This document shows, piece after piece, positions 59,691 through 64,000 of a stretch of 64,000 nt of DNA. Numbering within the stretch: position 1 is the stretch's first letter; each line of letters opens with the position of its first letter. The notes under the pieces are model-generated. The model ran no database searches. It was not told the DNA's origin and was given only the letters and a program-made list of their open reading frames with translations. A program made the position numbers and the translations under genes. Source of the DNA: Haemonchus contortus (Eukaryota; Nematoda; Chromadorea; Rhabditida; Trichostrongylidae); contig LS997566.1 of NCBI GenBank assembly GCA_000469685.2, forward strand, positions 17,299,045 to 17,363,044. The letters run 5' to 3'.

Positions 59691-59985
59691 TTGGCGATCT
59701 GTGGACAAAACTTCAGTCTCGGATGAGACTCGAACCCGTGCTTTCACTTTCCGGGAGCCGTGCTCTATCTCCTACACTACCGAGATCTCACTTGCGGCTG
59801 CCTCCTTAATGGCTTATATGCGTAGCTTACCAGCACTCACACGTTCAACGTGTTGAGCCGGTCGGCCAATATCAGCACTGAACCGTCAAGCTGTAAGCTT
59901 TACATGATAAAACATGTTTCCACTTGATGTTATTGTTAGCTGCTGTTATATCGCCCCAATACGCGATCCGATGCGAAACATTAAG
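59691..59985 (-). repeat. tRNA-like repeat, second family, copy 3
   Basis: Tandem partner of the previous copy. It shares TAAGCTGTAAGCTTTACATG or close variants and the closing CGCGATCCGATGCGAAA. Head GATCTCGGTAGTGTAGGAGA on the minus strand. Confidence 0.75.
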
Positions 59986-60728
59986 TAAAAACACAGCATG
60001 AGCATTGTCCTCAGCTTTCTGATACGTCGAGTCAATTCTCTGTTTGACTAGGTGAAAGAAAGCGATCTTCGCTTCTAACTACAGTTTGTGTGAATCTGGA
60101 TGAGTCTGGGTGTTGTTGAATCACTTTTAAATCCTTGTTTTTTGTTCGTAACAGGTTGTTAAATTTTTCACGAATTCGAGAGTCACTGAAGCAAAATCCA
60201 TTATAATCGGGCTGTGCAGAAAGTATCGGCCGAAACTTTTGCAATAGTCCAGATTCCTCAAATGATTTTCTGGTTTCTCCGTAAGAACACTACCCACGCG
60301 TATACGTCTGGTAGCTCCCCTTTCTTGTTCCATTAGCCATATAATGTTCGAAGTGTCTACCCATATTCAGTATGAACTTCTTTACGAGGCCATTACTTGG
60401 GGTCATTCCTTGCCAGCGAATACTCGTGATTCCGACCTTCTCCCATCGTATGATAAGAATTTTTGTAAGAAGCGTTTTTCATCTATCAGCACGTAGAGCT
60501 CATAAGTAGAACTTCGTCTGATTCAGGCATATACCAGCACACCTTAGACCTCAGCCACATCTAGTAATTTTTCTTGTATACAGGCTTCTGCAATCCACTT
60601 ATGCATTCAAGTAACAACAAACCCCCATTTGGAGGATTCCCGTCCACCGCGAGGGGTTCGCTTTGTCTCATTTGTTGATTCGGCCCTCACCTTTGCATTT
60701 TTCTACGTTTAGGTTGTTTTGAATAGTA

Positions 60729-60960
60729 TTAGGTTGATGCACAATTATTGCAGATTTTTCCGCGGCTCTTTTTCTTTTGAAAGAATTTGGCTTTCGAGTT
60801 CGGGTTTCTCCTAGATATGATCTGCTTGAATTCCTCTATAAGAATATACTCGAAAAACCACCCGTATATTCGCGAAATTGGGCTTTACTACTTCGAGAAA
60901 GATTGGAAGGTGACGCACTCATTCCGCGATCTCAGTAACTTTTCAGCGATCGTTCATTAG
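60729..60960 (+). mobile_element. 5' fragment of a mariner element
   Basis: Begins TTAGGTTGATGCACAATTAT after a TA and continues through a transposase N-terminal remnant (YIREIGLYYFEKDW, SFRDLSNF). It ends near 60960 without the rest of the element. It is an inverted match to the 5' end of the copy at 61066-61637. Confidence 0.8.
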
Positions 60961-61065
60961 TGATCTAGTGAAAGTACACATGATGTCCTGATGGTCAAAC
61001 ACGTTCAAATACGGTCAAACATTTTGATATTTTCCATTTCCCTGCATTTTACCTGCCTCTATATA

Positions 61066-61637
61066 TCAGGTTGATGAATAATTATTTTTCCAGCAAATTT
61101 TACTTAAAAAAAATTGCAGTAATACTAAGCAAAGACATATTTAAATAATTACTCCGGAACTTATTTACCATCTACGTCAAGCACTGCTTTCCATTGATCA
61201 GTTAGTCGGATCCCAAAAACGAAGAAGTTTTGATCCTTACGGGCGATCCACGCTTTGACATCGGCCATCAAGTCATCCAAATCGACGTAACTTCTATTCT
61301 CTAGCCATTTTTTTCGATGAACGGTTGACGAGATAATCCATAAAAGTTTCTGCTGGTGAATATGGCAGATTTAGGGGCAGATCCCATTCCTTGGTTGGTT
61401 CTGGCTCATCGTTCGATCGCCGAAAAGTTACTGAGACCGCGGAATGACTGCGCCACCTTCCAATCCTTCTCGAAGTAGTTAAGCCTAATTTCGCGAACAT
61501 GCGGATGGACTGATGAGTATATTCTTATAGAGAAAATCAAGTAGATCATTTCTAGAAAAAACTCGAACTCAATAGTCAAACACTTTCGGGAGAAAAAAAC
61601 CCGCGAAAAAATCCGCAATAATTATGCATCAACCTAA
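61066..61637 (-). mobile_element. Internally deleted mariner copy with both ends
   Basis: The minus strand starts at 61637 with TTAGGTTGATGCATAATTAT flanked by TA, carries the same N-terminal remnant (HVREIRLNYFEKDW), jumps to a C-terminal remnant (LDDLMADVKAWIARKDQNF, QWKAVLDVDGK), and ends at a decayed inverted repeat (TCAGGTTGATGAATAATTAT) at 61066, also next to TA. About 570 bases; the middle of the transposase is missing. Confidence 0.85.
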
Positions 61638-61771
61638 TAATTAGGAACACCGCAAGTTTTTGCCACCCGTTCTGGTATATATTCCACCCTGGGCCTCAGA
61701 TATCTCAGCTTGATCCAACAATGGCTTGTGCTCTTCTTATATTATATTTCTTCGGGTTACGCTCGATTTCG

Positions 61772-64000
<2,229 letters not shown>

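Overview
The window is eukaryotic and looks like a clade V parasitic nematode, most likely a strongylid such as a hookworm. The evidence is: short spliced exons with nematode-style acceptors (ttttcag, tttag) and several introns of 55-130 bases; an acceptor directly before the start codon of the one clear gene, as expected for SL trans-splicing or a 5'UTR intron; and abundant decayed repeats, including RTE-type non-LTR retrotransposons close to those I know from hookworm genomes, mariner remnants, foldback elements and tRNA-headed SINEs. Nothing prokaryotic is present: no operons, CRISPR array or insertion sequence.

Only one protein-coding gene is supported with confidence. It is a monocarboxylate-transporter-like (SLC16, major facilitator superfamily) gene on the minus strand, from 16394 down to 5652. 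I rebuilt 13 coding exons that join in frame into 591 residues. Both family signatures are present, and there are twelve predicted membrane helices with a long acidic cytoplasmic loop between helices 6 and 7. Introns 1 and 12 each hold a SINE and intron 10 holds a TIR element.

Layout. 1-790: no recognised gene. About 840-3890 (+): a decayed RTE element, split by a roughly 870-base insertion (about 1303-2178) that carries four regularly spaced GC-rich hairpins and ends in a GACA-rich tail. 3900-5650: nothing recognised. 5652-16394 (-): the transporter. 17-26 kb: tRNA-like SINE fragments, an exact 367-base duplication that carries a small possibly secreted ORF, and a tandem pair of about 520-base repeats. 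26-33 kb: mostly featureless. 33-48 kb: TIR-element copies, a foldback element, a perfect 25-base hairpin, SINE copies and a second dead RTE copy (about 47440-48990, -). 49-51 kb: an internally deleted mariner with TIRs and TA target duplications, then a nested inverted-repeat element. 51-60 kb: more SINE, TIR-element and tRNA-like repeats. 60.7-61.6 kb: two mariner remnants in opposite orientation. From 61841 to the window end is an uninterrupted (GACA)n microsatellite of at least 2160 bases.

Apart from the transporter the window is mostly a repeat graveyard. The points most worth a second look are the giant GACA array and its possible origin in the tail of a dispersed element, the GACA-tailed hairpin element nested in the RTE copy, the identical 367-base duplication, and the set of inverted-repeat elements.
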